This document shows, piece by piece, positions 46,056-55,135 of a DNA stretch of 64,000 bases; the stretch's first letter is position 1, and every line of letters begins with the position of its first letter. Source of the DNA: Teredinibacter sp. KSP-S5-2 (GTDB lineage Bacteria > Pseudomonadota > Gammaproteobacteria > Pseudomonadales > Cellvibrionaceae); the NCBI RefSeq assembly GCF_032773895.1, contig NZ_CP120416.1:3997001-4061000 (forward strand), written 5' to 3'. Below the pieces are notes generated by a model. It saw nothing but the letters and a program-made list of their open reading frames with translations. It was not told where the DNA came from and made no database searches. A program made the position numbers and the translations under genes.

Positions 46056-46373
46056 ATGAAACCGCCAAAAACCAAAGCGCAGATAAGAAATGAAATCAAT
46101 CGACAGATTGATGATTTTATCAATTCCGGGGGCGAAGTGAATGAGGTTCCCCGAGGAACAAGCGGCAACCTGGCCAACGAGAATCTCTTCGCCAAAACCA
46201 CATCGGATTCCGCTCCGCAAACACGCACACCCGTGACCGAAGTGGTCAAGGCACTGGAAGCACGGAAAAAAAGCAAACACGCCAAACCGATAACCACCAG
46301 AAACAGAAAGCCAAAGAAAAAGCTGATAACCGACGATTTTGGCGAACCCGTTCGCTGGGTATGGGAAGACTAA
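46056..46373 (+). CDS. Small basic/acidic regulator-like protein
   Basis: A 105-residue cytoplasmic protein, mostly polar. A short motif IDDFINSGGEVNEVPRGTSGN recalls the FLSRGGKVQEI-type stretch in SutA-like transcription-associated proteins of Pseudomonas, but the rest differs, so I leave the function open. It has a basic region (ARKKSKHAKPITTRNRKPKKK) and an end VRWVWED. Start ATG 46056; the longer frame to 46011 overlaps nothing better. Confidence 0.5.
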   Translation: MKPPKTKAQIRNEINRQIDDFINSGGEVNEVPRGTSGNLANENLFAKTTSDSAPQTRTPVTEVVKALEARKKSKHAKPITTRNRKPKKKLITDDFGEPVRWVWED

Positions 46374-46486
46374 ACAATAGCTCGCAGAAAGAGCTGTGAC
46401 ATACGTATTTTTTGACAATCAAAAATACACAATGACTAAATAATGTATGGCGACACCCCTGCCGCCATAGCAATCACACCTGCAGA

Positions 46487-48301
46487 TTAAGGGCAGACCT
46501 GAAACTCAACTTCTCCAGAGCCGGAACCAAACCGATTCATGGTGTAGCTTTCAATATCAATCAAGAAGCCATCCCCGCCCAGATTATTGGTACAACAGCC
46601 GTCGCAGTCCGAGTCAGAGCAGGCATCATAAACCTTGGCCACAATCTCGTTACTACCCTGACGGAGATGCACATTTTTCAGCCCCATCCATTCCCAGTCC
46701 TTCATGTGCACCGCAATAATGTTATTGTCCGCCACCCAGGATTCGGATTGTTGCCCAGGTAAACCGTAGAACTGTCCTGCCCAGGTACAGCCATTGTATT
46801 CCAAGCACTCTTCACTGCCCGGATCCGGGTAGGAGGTATAGTTGGTTAAGCGCGCGGTGTACCACTGGCTTCCACAATCACTCACACCACCACTGGAGCT
46901 ACTGCCTGTTCCACCACCTGAGCATGAGTTTGTAGGCTGCCAAAACCAGGTACTGACGGTTGGGATATAGCCAGGGTTTTCATGTTCAGCCACATAATAC
47001 TGCCCCATATACTCGACGGTATCACCGGCGTTGTACCAGCTGCCTTCAGACCAACCGGGGCAACTCTCTTGCCCACCACCACTGCTGCTGCCACCGCCGC
47101 TGGTACAGGATGTACCCGAATCAGGTTGCCAAAACCAAGTGCTTACGGTGGGGATATACCCGGGGTTCTCATGCTCGGCCAGATAGTATGCACCGTCAAA
47201 CAGCACAATATCACCAGCGTTATACCAAGCACCTTCAGCCCAGTCGGGGCATGTACTGGAACCAGAACCACCGCTTCCAGAACCGCTGCACTGTGCTCCA
47301 TCTGTAGGCTCCCAGAACCACGTGCTGACATCAGGGATGTAGCCAGGGTTATCGTATTCGGCGAGATAGTAACCGCCGTTATAGGAGACGACATCGCCCT
47401 GAGAGTAGGCTGTTCCCGCTGACCACTCGGAACATGTGCCAGCAGACGTCCCATCACCACCCAATTCACTCACGATTGCTGCCAGTAAATAACCAGGGTC
47501 GGTGGAAATCTCCCAAATCATAACGCCACCGGCCTGCTCACGAGCAAGAACCGCTTTTTGCCGTAAGCTGGCTTCGTCACTATCGGTGCTGTAAAAGGGA
47601 ACGCCCAAAATGCGTTTTTCTAATGGCACGCCTCGAGCAGTCCAGTAGCTGAGAGAATCATGGGCATAGGACATCGGCGCATTGGTTGGACAATTACAGT
47701 CGTATACCATCAAGTTCAAAAAATCTAACTGCGATGTATCACCTACGCCATCGGCATTTACACCATTTGCCGCAACAGCAGCGGTCAATAATTTGCCTCG
47801 ACTTTTTAACGCGGGTGCCAGTTTATTTACCAGAGCATTCCATTTCCATTGAGCACTAGGGTATTCCCAATCCAAATCAATACCATCCAATCCATAGCTT
47901 TCAACGAGAGATAATGCATCGTTCACGAAATTATTAATTGCCCAATCGGAATTAGTGAAGTTTTCCCAAGCACTGTCGTTTCCATCGTTCCAACCACCGA
48001 CAGCCAACAACACTTTAACGTTATGACTCTTTGCTCGCGCAATAATATCGCGAAGTTTTGCCTCATTAGGTACCGCACTAATATTTCCATTATTATCTGG
48101 CAGCGAAAATGAATAGTTAATATGGGTTAGCTTTTCATATTGAATACTGGCGGCGTCACCACTCCAGGATGGCATATACCCTACCACCTTAGTTGCAGCC
48201 AATGAGTGCGTTGCAAAGATACTTAAGAACAGCAACGCACAGAGATAAACACACCGATGCAGGTGCGTGGGAGAGTACCGCTTTATTGGATTATTTTTCA
48301 T
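46487..48301 (-). CDS. Secreted GH18 chitinase with three CBM5 and a Cys-rich C-terminal domain
   Basis: An exported chitinase of 604 residues. Signal peptide (1-36, HSLAA), GH18 domain (37-285) with VKVLLAVGGW, the catalytic DGIDLDWE (Glu 146) and NLMVYD; three CBM5/12 modules (290-338, 351-399, 414-460), each with the same GDxVxYxGxYYxAExxNPGYxPxxSxWFW pattern, joined by Gly/Ser linkers; then a C-terminal domain (476-604) rich in Cys (CSDSDCDGCC) with GLKNVHLRQGSNEIVAKVYDAC. The last resembles double-psi barrel or expansin-like folds only loosely. Substrate: chitin. It lies in the chitin locus but is not in operon with its neighbours. Confidence 0.94.
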   Translation of the reverse strand: MKNNPIKRYSPTHLHRCVYLCALLFLSIFATHSLAATKVVGYMPSWSGDAASIQYEKLTHINYSFSLPDNNGNISAVPNEAKLRDIIARAKSHNVKVLLAVGGWNDGNDSAWENFTNSDWAINNFVNDALSLVESYGLDGIDLDWEYPSAQWKWNALVNKLAPALKSRGKLLTAAVAANGVNADGVGDTSQLDFLNLMVYDCNCPTNAPMSYAHDSLSYWTARGVPLEKRILGVPFYSTDSDEASLRQKAVLAREQAGGVMIWEISTDPGYLLAAIVSELGGDGTSAGTCSEWSAGTAYSQGDVVSYNGGYYLAEYDNPGYIPDVSTWFWEPTDGAQCSGSGSGGSGSSTCPDWAEGAWYNAGDIVLFDGAYYLAEHENPGYIPTVSTWFWQPDSGTSCTSGGGSSSGGGQESCPGWSEGSWYNAGDTVEYMGQYYVAEHENPGYIPTVSTWFWQPTNSCSGGGTGSSSSGGVSDCGSQWYTARLTNYTSYPDPGSEECLEYNGCTWAGQFYGLPGQQSESWVADNNIIAVHMKDWEWMGLKNVHLRQGSNEIVAKVYDACSDSDCDGCCTNNLGGDGFLIDIESYTMNRFGSGSGEVEFQVCP

Positions 48302-48656
48302 ATTTTCCTCTCATCATCAGAATACTCACGAACACATTGCTTAGCGCATACGCAAAATCAAACAACATACGTGAGAATTTATTTCATACAGTTAAATTAC
48401 GTAAACACTGATCAACATCGCTTACGCAAAACCATATTCAATAATTTATAGACAGATAAAAAGAGGTCGAAACCGAACAATTCATTAACGACACTATATC
48501 GAACAAACGTCCAAAACAGAGATTATGCCGATCCTTGCACTACACTATTTTTATTTGCAACCATGCTGTAGAAAAATAATTTTTTATATCAACTAAAACG
48601 TCAAAAACAAATATAAAGTAACAATAAAATAATAATAAGAAAAAACCAAAAATTAC

Positions 48657-48848
48657 TCACCATTCATAAACGGATATATCAAAGGAGTTTAATTGCGACA
48701 AATCACACCAGCCATCCCCCATGAAATCGCACAGATAGAACACTCCAAAGTACAAACCGTACACACATATAAAAATGCACAAACAAAGAAGGCTGATATA
48801 GCCAACCTTTAAGACAAAGTTTTTTAACACTTCAGAATCCACGCACAC
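48657..48848 (-). CDS. Possible small membrane protein
   Basis: A 63-residue frame beginning with GTG. It has one clear hydrophobic segment (GYISLLCLCIFICVYGLYFGVFYL) and a polar acidic end (DGWCDLSQLNSFDISVYEW). No good ribosome-binding site is seen and the family is not recognised. It may be chance in this AT-rich spacer. Confidence 0.3.
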   Translation of the reverse strand: MCVDSEVLKNFVLKVGYISLLCLCIFICVYGLYFGVFYLCDFMGDGWCDLSQLNSFDISVYEW

Positions 48849-48896
48849 AGAATATCACTCGCCTCCGCAGAAATAGTTAACCCTCAGAATATACCT

Positions 48897-48920
48897 AAAA
48901 AAAACCCCGCAATTGCGGGG
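48897..48920 (-). terminator. Intrinsic terminator of the second chitinase gene
   Basis: A perfect stem CCCCGC/GCGGGG (48905-48910 and 48915-48920) with loop AATT; the A-run 48897-48904 is a U-tract on the minus strand. It sits 24 bp after the stop codon. Confidence 0.92.
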
Positions 48921-48943
48921 GCAGCAAACAAACCGACAAGGGG

Positions 48944-50155
48944 TTACTCGTTGAGGGCTTTCACAATGGATTTCATTAACTTCGCATCCGATGTATCGCC
49001 AGATATCTCCCACACAAACATACCGGCTAAATCTTTTTCTTTTACATAGGCCACTTTTTCGGGAAGACTGGCGGGAGAATCAAAACTCCACCATTCTTTA
49101 TCGCAGTAAGCATAAGCAACGCCAGCAATCAAACCCGAGTTCTGACAATTCTTTTTAGTCAGCTCGTGGTATTGAGCCATACCTTTTGGCGCTGCCGGAG
49201 ACTTAGCCCGGCTCCCCGCTTTGAACGAGTTGACGCCATCCCAACCTCGGCCGTAAAAACCAACACCAAGGAGAATTTTATTTTTATCTATACCCAGCTG
49301 GGTAAGCAGTTGAATGCTGTGATCACCATGTTTTTTGCCGATTGACGGATGAGACCAAAGAGCAGAGTGTGGCGCTACCGGCCCTTTCTTCATCCAATCA
49401 CCAACATAGTCGTAGGTCATCAACATATAAAAGTCGATAAATTCCGCAGCCTTGGCGTAGTCGGCCGCCTTCAGCTTTTCTTCGCTGGCTCCCAATGCAG
49501 CGGTCACCAATTGCTGCGGGAATCGCTCACGCAGAGCCTTCATTAATTTTGGGTAACCACTAAAACCACTTTTATCGCAACTTTGCCCGCAGGTATTTGG
49601 GTATTCCCAGTCAATATCAATTCCATCAAATACACCCCGCCAGCGGGAATCATTAATCAGCTTGTAACAGGAGTCCGCAAATGTTTCCGGCGATGCAGCA
49701 GCCTCACCAAAACCACTGGACCATGACCAACCACCAAAGGAATATAAAACCTTTATATCCGGGTATAACTCTTTAAAGCGACGTAACTGACCGAAGTTAC
49801 CATGAAGTTGTTTGTCGGAGTCCAAATCAGCAGTACCACTCAGACTTTTTCCCGCCGGAAATAACAACTGGTAATCAGCATATTCATCCCCCAGGACACA
49901 ACGGCCATTAACCACATTGCCAAATGCATACACCAGATGTGTTAAACGCTTCGCCACACCGGATTCATGCAGCTCCTTTAGTGCATAACGCTCGCTATAG
50001 GCGTTCCACTGAGGAAAATAGCCAACAAGTAATTTTCCCGACTCGAGCTCTGTATCACTCGTGCTTTTTGCCGCCCACAGCGTTGTACTCCAGAATGCAA
50101 AAAGCAGAACCACCATGTAAGGAACACGACATCTAGACAAAGCTTCATCTCTCAT
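48944..50155 (-). CDS. Secreted GH18 chitinase
   Basis: An exported enzyme of 403 residues, catalytic domain only. Signal peptide (1-29, TTLWAA), then GH18 marks: LLVGYFPQWNAY, IKVLYSFGGWSWSSGF, the catalytic FDGIDIDWE (Glu 184), MLMTYDYVG, GVGFYGRGWDG and FVWEISGD. No binding module, in contrast to the chitinase at 46487. The insertion (about 86-120) and the aromatic residues make it a chain-cutting chitinase similar to ChiA-type enzymes. ATG 50155 starts the signal peptide. The gene is divergent from the GH18-LytTR regulator at 50811, the likely controller. Confidence 0.94.
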   Translation of the reverse strand: MRDEALSRCRVPYMVVLLFAFWSTTLWAAKSTSDTELESGKLLVGYFPQWNAYSERYALKELHESGVAKRLTHLVYAFGNVVNGRCVLGDEYADYQLLFPAGKSLSGTADLDSDKQLHGNFGQLRRFKELYPDIKVLYSFGGWSWSSGFGEAAASPETFADSCYKLINDSRWRGVFDGIDIDWEYPNTCGQSCDKSGFSGYPKLMKALRERFPQQLVTAALGASEEKLKAADYAKAAEFIDFYMLMTYDYVGDWMKKGPVAPHSALWSHPSIGKKHGDHSIQLLTQLGIDKNKILLGVGFYGRGWDGVNSFKAGSRAKSPAAPKGMAQYHELTKKNCQNSGLIAGVAYAYCDKEWWSFDSPASLPEKVAYVKEKDLAGMFVWEISGDTSDAKLMKSIVKALNE

Positions 50156-50810
50156 AAATTTAAATAAGTGTTTAAATTTTTGCGGCAACCTAATCCTCCA
50201 GAAGCCGCTTCCACATTCGGCAATACCCACACCACAAGAACCCAGTTTCCCAGATCAAAATCCTTCCATATTGGGGAAGACAAATCTATATGTCCTCCGT
50301 GTACCCTTCACCAACAGTATTGCTTTTTCCTGATGAATCAAACACTTAGCATCCGGAAATGAGATCTGATCCTTCATGAATTTTGAGAAATTTGAAGCTC
50401 AACCACCAAATCCAATCTCATTCGAGCCAACCTGAAAGAAATACTATATCGCTCACACACGCGCTTATTTCGATTAATTTTGTTTGCTGAAACGAACTTC
50501 CAAAAACCTAATAAGAAAAAAGCGGATAGAATTTCAGCGGTATATTGGAAGAAAGGGGGGAATGGCCGGCAATCCAGCAGAGCCGTATCGTTTAGTGATT
50601 CTGGAGATTTCACCATTTACAGACAAGCTATTGATATATAATGCTTTTTTTATCGAACGGGACTATTCATGAATTCCTATCCACACAGAAAGAATCAGAG
50701 TAACCTTTCTGATCAACGATGAGAGATAATCCGTCGTTTAATGCCTAATCTGTATGTAAAATTCGACTGAGTTAGCCTATGATAATCGCTCCTCTTCGCA
50801 AGCCGCAGTT
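50156..50810. other. Divergent promoter region between chitinase and GH18-LytTR regulator
   Basis: 655 bp separate the two start codons. It should carry the chitinase promoter and the target sites of the LytTR regulator (LytTR proteins bind pairs of imperfect direct repeats), but I could not assign such a pair by eye. A plus-strand frame at 50484-50672 is not convincing. Confidence 0.45.
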
Positions 50811-53585
50811 ATGAACAACCACCTGAGATCACGCCTGATAAAGCTCGCACTACTGTGTTGTGTCGCTTTGATTGGAAGTTGTAAATCCTCAATAAACGAA
50901 AAACCAGCCATTGTTGGTTACTATTCTTATTGGAGTATATACAGCCCCAACGTGCATATCCGCCATCTTCCTTTGGATAAATTAAATTATCTGGTTTATC
51001 GCAGTGCGAACGTAACAGAAAATGGAGACATATTTCCTTTTGACGATTTTGCGGACGTTGATCGGCTTTATCCTGATTCCGATATAGAGGATATGAGTTT
51101 TCACGGCAGTTATGGAGAGCTGGTTAATTTTAAAAAGAAATTTCCACACTTAAAAACCATTATCTCTATTGGCGGCTGGGAAGACAGAGAAACATATCCT
51201 GCAATTACTTCGTCTGATAAAAGAATGCATGATTTTGCAAAAAAGATACTTGATTTTATTGCCCTTTATCAATTTGACGGAATTGAAATAGATTGGCAAA
51301 TCGAAAATACGTCTTCTACTGAACAAACTGCAATGGCAGAGAAGTACAAAACACATTTTTTGCAACTGGCCAAGATCATTCATTCTGAATTCCAGAAACA
51401 AGCTAACCCACCTACAATTTTCATTAATTTGTCACAACAATGGTTAATGGTCGACTTCCCGTTACATGAAATTCATCAGTATGCGGATAAGTTAAGCCTG
51501 CGCACAGATTATATCAATGGCTACTGGCAAAAAGTGGCCACCCATGTCGCCCCTCTTTATAGTGAGACAGGGCAATCGGCGGCAAACATGGTAGAACAGC
51601 TTGAACAGGCCAAGATCCCAAGTCAAAAAATTATTCTCACCCTCGCCCCGTTTGCTGTCGGCTGGCAAGGCGTGGCACCTGATAACAACGGTTTGAACAA
51701 TCAAGCAATGAGTGTCAGTTGGGGTAGCTGGGACACAACACTACGTGGAGCAACCGGCTTATATAGTCGCGAGCACCTTATCAACCTAAAAAACAAAAAG
51801 GGGTACGTCGAGTACTGGGATGACGACACGAAATCCAGCTATCTATTCAACCCCTCCCGATTTGGTGGCCATTTTATTAGCTACGAAAATGAACAGGCAC
51901 TAAAAACCAAAATTCAATATGCATTACAATATCGATTAGGCGGCATAGCTATTCGACAACTGCATAATGATTTGGGAAGTAGTGAATCGGTAGTGAATGA
52001 AGTCTATCAGGGTGTATACCCACTTTATTCCTTGTACCGATATTGGCTATCGTTTTTCGAAAACTACAAGGAGCGAATTCTAGCCCTAGTGCACCTATCA
52101 TTGATATTTCTGCTCGTGGGCTTGGTATTTTTTATTCACAGTGTAAGAAAGAAGAAGCGTATTCAACGCGAAAAAAATGATTATCTGGCACTCAGTAATA
52201 ACTTACACGCGTTGAATGATCCGCTTATTCGCTTGTATCAGCTTGAAAGTAATACCCGTGCGCTTGCAGGTAAAATATCATCAGATCAACTGCTTCAACT
52301 ATCGAGAATATCCGCCGGACTACTGAAAGTTACTACCCGGCTGGTATCAGAAACACAGATCAACAAACACGCCCGACAGCCAATTATTGAGCCCTGCAGT
52401 TCCACTTACATAGTGGAATGTGCCAAACACTTGGTCGAAGCAGATTTCGGTCATCAGGTTAAGCTGACAACTGATGAACAAACCGAGCAGACATTGCATG
52501 CAGACAGCCTGTTCCTAACCCAATCATGTTACGAACTCTGCACCTTCATCGTGGATGCAATAGCCCTGCACCAGCAACCGGAAATAACTATTCGAACCTG
52601 GCAGGAAAGCAACTTTTCCTTTGTTATCAAAATTTCTTCGCCACAGCTTTCCAGCATTCAGTATTTACCACGCGCCTTCTATCGACTAAAAGAACTGTAC
52701 TCCGCAGCCAGGCGCTTTAATTGTTCAATCACACCCACAACAAATAACGAAATTGGCTTTGAAGTCCGGGCGAACATTTCTCATACATCACATAAACCAT
52801 TAGCCGAACTTGAGTGGCACCCTCAAACAGAAAAAGTGAAAGGAGATGCAATAGAAGAACAACCGTACCCTGCCACTGCGCCAGTATTAAGCACTGAATC
52901 TGTAACTCCAGACTATTCTCAGGCTGACCCACTGGCGAATTTGATGAAATTTAGCGAGGCAAATTTTTCTGCGAAAGACGCCGCGAGCCTGATTGAGCAG
53001 GCGTGTGATTTTTTCTGTATCACGCAAGACCAAGAATTAAAAGTATCCGTTTTCCAGGAAGAACAGCTTATTGCAAAAATCGGTGATCCCAACATAGCCA
53101 CCCTATCATCGTCGGATTTCAGGATCGGAGAATATAAGTTCATCATAGAAAGTGAAACGCCGTTAGAAGATAACGACCGAATCTTTTTTCAAGTACTGGT
53201 TGGACAGGTGCAAATGGTTCGCCGCGCGCTGAAAACCCTGGCCAAAGAACCCACGTTACTCTCTGAATTAATCGAGCTGTCAACCAATAAAGATAAAATT
53301 CAGTATTTAAAAGCGGATGGAGGCTATACCGCAATATATTTACAAGGGAAGAAAGACCCAAGTTATATCACCATGCGCTTGAGAAACATTAAACAATATT
53401 TTGGTGACGATTATCTGGTACAGGTTCATCGTTCATACCTGGTTAACCCCAAACGCGTAATAAAACTGGAACGACTTGGTAAGATGAAGTATGAACTCAC
53501 GCTCGATGAGGCCAAAGTTCCCGTCAGCCGAACGTATATCCCCGTTTTAAAACAATCTCATCCGGAATGGACGGAACATATCTAG
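50811..53585 (+). CDS. Membrane regulator with inactive GH18-like sensor and LytTR DNA-binding domain
   Basis: A 924-residue protein with an unusual order. N-terminal export signal with a possible lipobox (IGSC, Cys 24); a GH18-like domain (about 32-410: AIVGYYSYWSIYSP, LKTIISIGGWEDR) whose catalytic motif reads DGIEIDWQ at 156-163, so the proton-donor Glu is Gln 163 and one Asp is Glu; a transmembrane segment (423-444); a cytoplasmic part with an H-box-like HALNDPL (466-472) and a kinase-like helix (566-590) whose nucleotide-binding residues are missing; and a C-terminal LytTR domain (826-920: IQYLKADGGYTAIYL, YLVQVHRSYLVN). It should bind chitin oligomers outside and DNA inside, without catalysis. 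Divergent from a chitinase. Confidence 0.93.
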   Translation: MNNHLRSRLIKLALLCCVALIGSCKSSINEKPAIVGYYSYWSIYSPNVHIRHLPLDKLNYLVYRSANVTENGDIFPFDDFADVDRLYPDSDIEDMSFHGSYGELVNFKKKFPHLKTIISIGGWEDRETYPAITSSDKRMHDFAKKILDFIALYQFDGIEIDWQIENTSSTEQTAMAEKYKTHFLQLAKIIHSEFQKQANPPTIFINLSQQWLMVDFPLHEIHQYADKLSLRTDYINGYWQKVATHVAPLYSETGQSAANMVEQLEQAKIPSQKIILTLAPFAVGWQGVAPDNNGLNNQAMSVSWGSWDTTLRGATGLYSREHLINLKNKKGYVEYWDDDTKSSYLFNPSRFGGHFISYENEQALKTKIQYALQYRLGGIAIRQLHNDLGSSESVVNEVYQGVYPLYSLYRYWLSFFENYKERILALVHLSLIFLLVGLVFFIHSVRKKKRIQREKNDYLALSNNLHALNDPLIRLYQLESNTRALAGKISSDQLLQLSRISAGLLKVTTRLVSETQINKHARQPIIEPCSSTYIVECAKHLVEADFGHQVKLTTDEQTEQTLHADSLFLTQSCYELCTFIVDAIALHQQPEITIRTWQESNFSFVIKISSPQLSSIQYLPRAFYRLKELYSAARRFNCSITPTTNNEIGFEVRANISHTSHKPLAELEWHPQTEKVKGDAIEEQPYPATAPVLSTESVTPDYSQADPLANLMKFSEANFSAKDAASLIEQACDFFCITQDQELKVSVFQEEQLIAKIGDPNIATLSSSDFRIGEYKFIIESETPLEDNDRIFFQVLVGQVQMVRRALKTLAKEPTLLSELIELSTNKDKIQYLKADGGYTAIYLQGKKDPSYITMRLRNIKQYFGDDYLVQVHRSYLVNPKRVIKLERLGKMKYELTLDEAKVPVSRTYIPVLKQSHPEWTEHI

Positions 53586-53692
53586 TTTTTCTTTTAAGGC
53601 TCTGTCTTTTATAAAGGTGGAGTACGTATAAATAAAAAGTAGAAATTACCCCACCGTTAACGCATCAATAAATATGGATTCCACAGAGCAGC

Positions 53693-53720
53693 AATAAAAA
53701 AGCCACCTATTAAGGTGGCT
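53693..53720 (-). terminator. Intrinsic terminator of the TonB-C-like gene
   Basis: Perfect 8-bp stem AGCCACCT/AGGTGGCT (53701-53708 and 53713-53720), loop ATTA, preceded by A-rich 53693-53700 which gives a U-tract on the minus strand; a short TTT to the right could also serve the plus-strand regulator gene. Confidence 0.85.
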
Positions 53721-53748
53721 TTGGGCGGGCATGATGAGGAGAGATGTT

Positions 53749-54495
53749 TTATCTTGACCCCACCATCTCATCGCTGTTGCTGTAATTCACAACAGCAAGG
53801 TAACCCATTGGAACCGGTTTACCATCCACAAAGCCAGGAATAAAACGTGAGCGTTTTAACGCAGCTTTTACTACATTCGCATCTCGTTTAAAGGCCCGTT
53901 CGGTATCCAAAGTACGTACCATTGATGGCTTACCATCTTCGCTTACTGTTGCAGCAACTCGAGAGAGAGGCCCTTCATCGAGGAACTCTGCCCCGTTTAC
54001 CCAACTGCTTTCATTGTATTTTTGATACCAGTCGGAAACATCCAGACGCTCTTGAGGGGCAACGTAATCCCGACCATATCGAGCTTGCATACTGCCTAAG
54101 TTTGGAATCAAACTGGCAGAAACATCATCAGCCGTTTTGGCAAAAGAAATTCTAAACACCATACGAACCGGAACGGCTGTGCCATCCACTTCAGCAGGCG
54201 TAAATGCCAGCTTTGCTAATGCAGAATTGGCTTGCGACTCCAGCTCGGTATTACCTTGCTTATCAAAACAACTCGCCGAGGTAGCTTGACCCTGTGTATT
54301 AATGTCCGCCTTGCAATATAGCACTGCAGACTCGCCTTCAACTTTTAAAGATGAAACATCAACAAGGTCGACGACTTCTTTTCCCGCGAAACCAAAACCT
54401 GCCGATTTATAGGTTTCCGCTACAGAAGCCATTGGAAGAATCATTGCGGACAATGCTAAAGTTGCAGCGATTTTTTTAACAGTTTGAATGCTCAT
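53749..54495 (-). CDS. Periplasmic protein with two TonB C-terminal-like repeats
   Basis: An exported protein of 248 residues (signal peptide 1-26, SVAE). Two similar parts follow: about 40-120 with LESQANSALAKLAFTPAEVDGTAVPVRMVFRISF, and about 165-245 with VVKAALKRSRFIPGFVDGKPVPMGYLAVVNY. Both have the TonB C-terminal motif (Ala-rich helix, then RF-x-P-x-x-x-DG-x-PV). There is no TonB transmembrane anchor or proline-rich spacer, so it is not itself a TonB; it may modulate TonB-driven uptake. Function is unknown. Confidence 0.75.
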   Translation of the reverse strand: MSIQTVKKIAATLALSAMILPMASVAETYKSAGFGFAGKEVVDLVDVSSLKVEGESAVLYCKADINTQGQATSASCFDKQGNTELESQANSALAKLAFTPAEVDGTAVPVRMVFRISFAKTADDVSASLIPNLGSMQARYGRDYVAPQERLDVSDWYQKYNESSWVNGAEFLDEGPLSRVAATVSEDGKPSMVRTLDTERAFKRDANVVKAALKRSRFIPGFVDGKPVPMGYLAVVNYSNSDEMVGSR

Positions 54496-54946
54496 AACCC
54501 GCCTCCTACTATCTACTTCTTAAAAATATGGAGATCCTCCACCTACAGCTTTTTCTTACCCCGCCGAGGCAAGCAAAGAGATCTCATTACCTTTGCTCTT
54601 GTTATAAGACTATCACCAGCTAGATCACGCAACCATGACCGTTTTATGACACCAATGTAACAAAACTGTTAATTTTCAGCTAAAAATTGCATCTTTTTAC
54701 GCATTTTCGCTCACTTTTTGTACGCCACTAAATATTAATCAAAAATTCCCTTGTAAATGAATTTTTAAGGCAACACTTAATATAACAAAAAAATCTAAAA
54801 ACCAGATGCTGGAGCGGATAGAAAAGGAAATACGCATTAAAAAGGAAAAGAAGAATGGTTCAAGCCACACCGGAGAAAGCAAAGAGACTTTAACTAGCCC
54901 GCAGGGAAATACACAAAAGGAGAGAAATACGAAGTGAAAGGACCGG
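54496..54946. other. Intergenic region
   Basis: A 451-bp stretch with AT-rich sequence near 54660-54820. No gene, operator or terminator is clear. It includes the promoter of the TonB-C-like gene. Confidence 0.4.
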
Positions 54947-55123
54947 TTATACCAGTCCCTGATCCATTGCTACAAGAAAGCTGACTAACGTCAACAAACC
55001 GAGGACAACAAAAATAATAGCGAGTAGTCGAAAAGGTTTGAATTCGGAGCGCTCGGTGGCGTTAACATTCGATTGAACATACTCATCTACTTTCTTTTGG
55101 TCATCAGGATAAAGTTCAGGCAT
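54947..55123 (-). CDS. DUF3094 small membrane protein
   Basis: A 58-residue protein: MPELYPDDQKKVDEYVQSN, VNATERSEFKPFRLL, then one membrane helix (AIIFVVLGLLTLVSFLVA). The acidic DDQKKVDEY start and the Arg-Pro-Phe stretch before the helix match DUF3094, a small single-pass protein common in Pseudomonas relatives. Function unknown. It begins 12 bp after the acyl-CoA dehydrogenase stop codon in the same direction, so it is co-transcribed with it. Confidence 0.82.
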   Translation of the reverse strand: MPELYPDDQKKVDEYVQSNVNATERSEFKPFRLLAIIFVVLGLLTLVSFLVAMDQGLV

Positions 55124-55135
55124 AGCGCTCGTTTT

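Larger units (their letters stand above)
48302..48943. other. Intergenic region between chitinases
   Basis: 642 bp of AT-rich sequence. It carries the promoter of the first chitinase and, near 48897-48920, the terminator of the second. A possible small membrane protein at 48657-48848 is listed separately. Confidence 0.5.

Noticed and set aside
46970-47310. Long antisense frames opposite the chitinase binding modules
   Set aside because: Shadows of a repeated, compositionally biased coding region.
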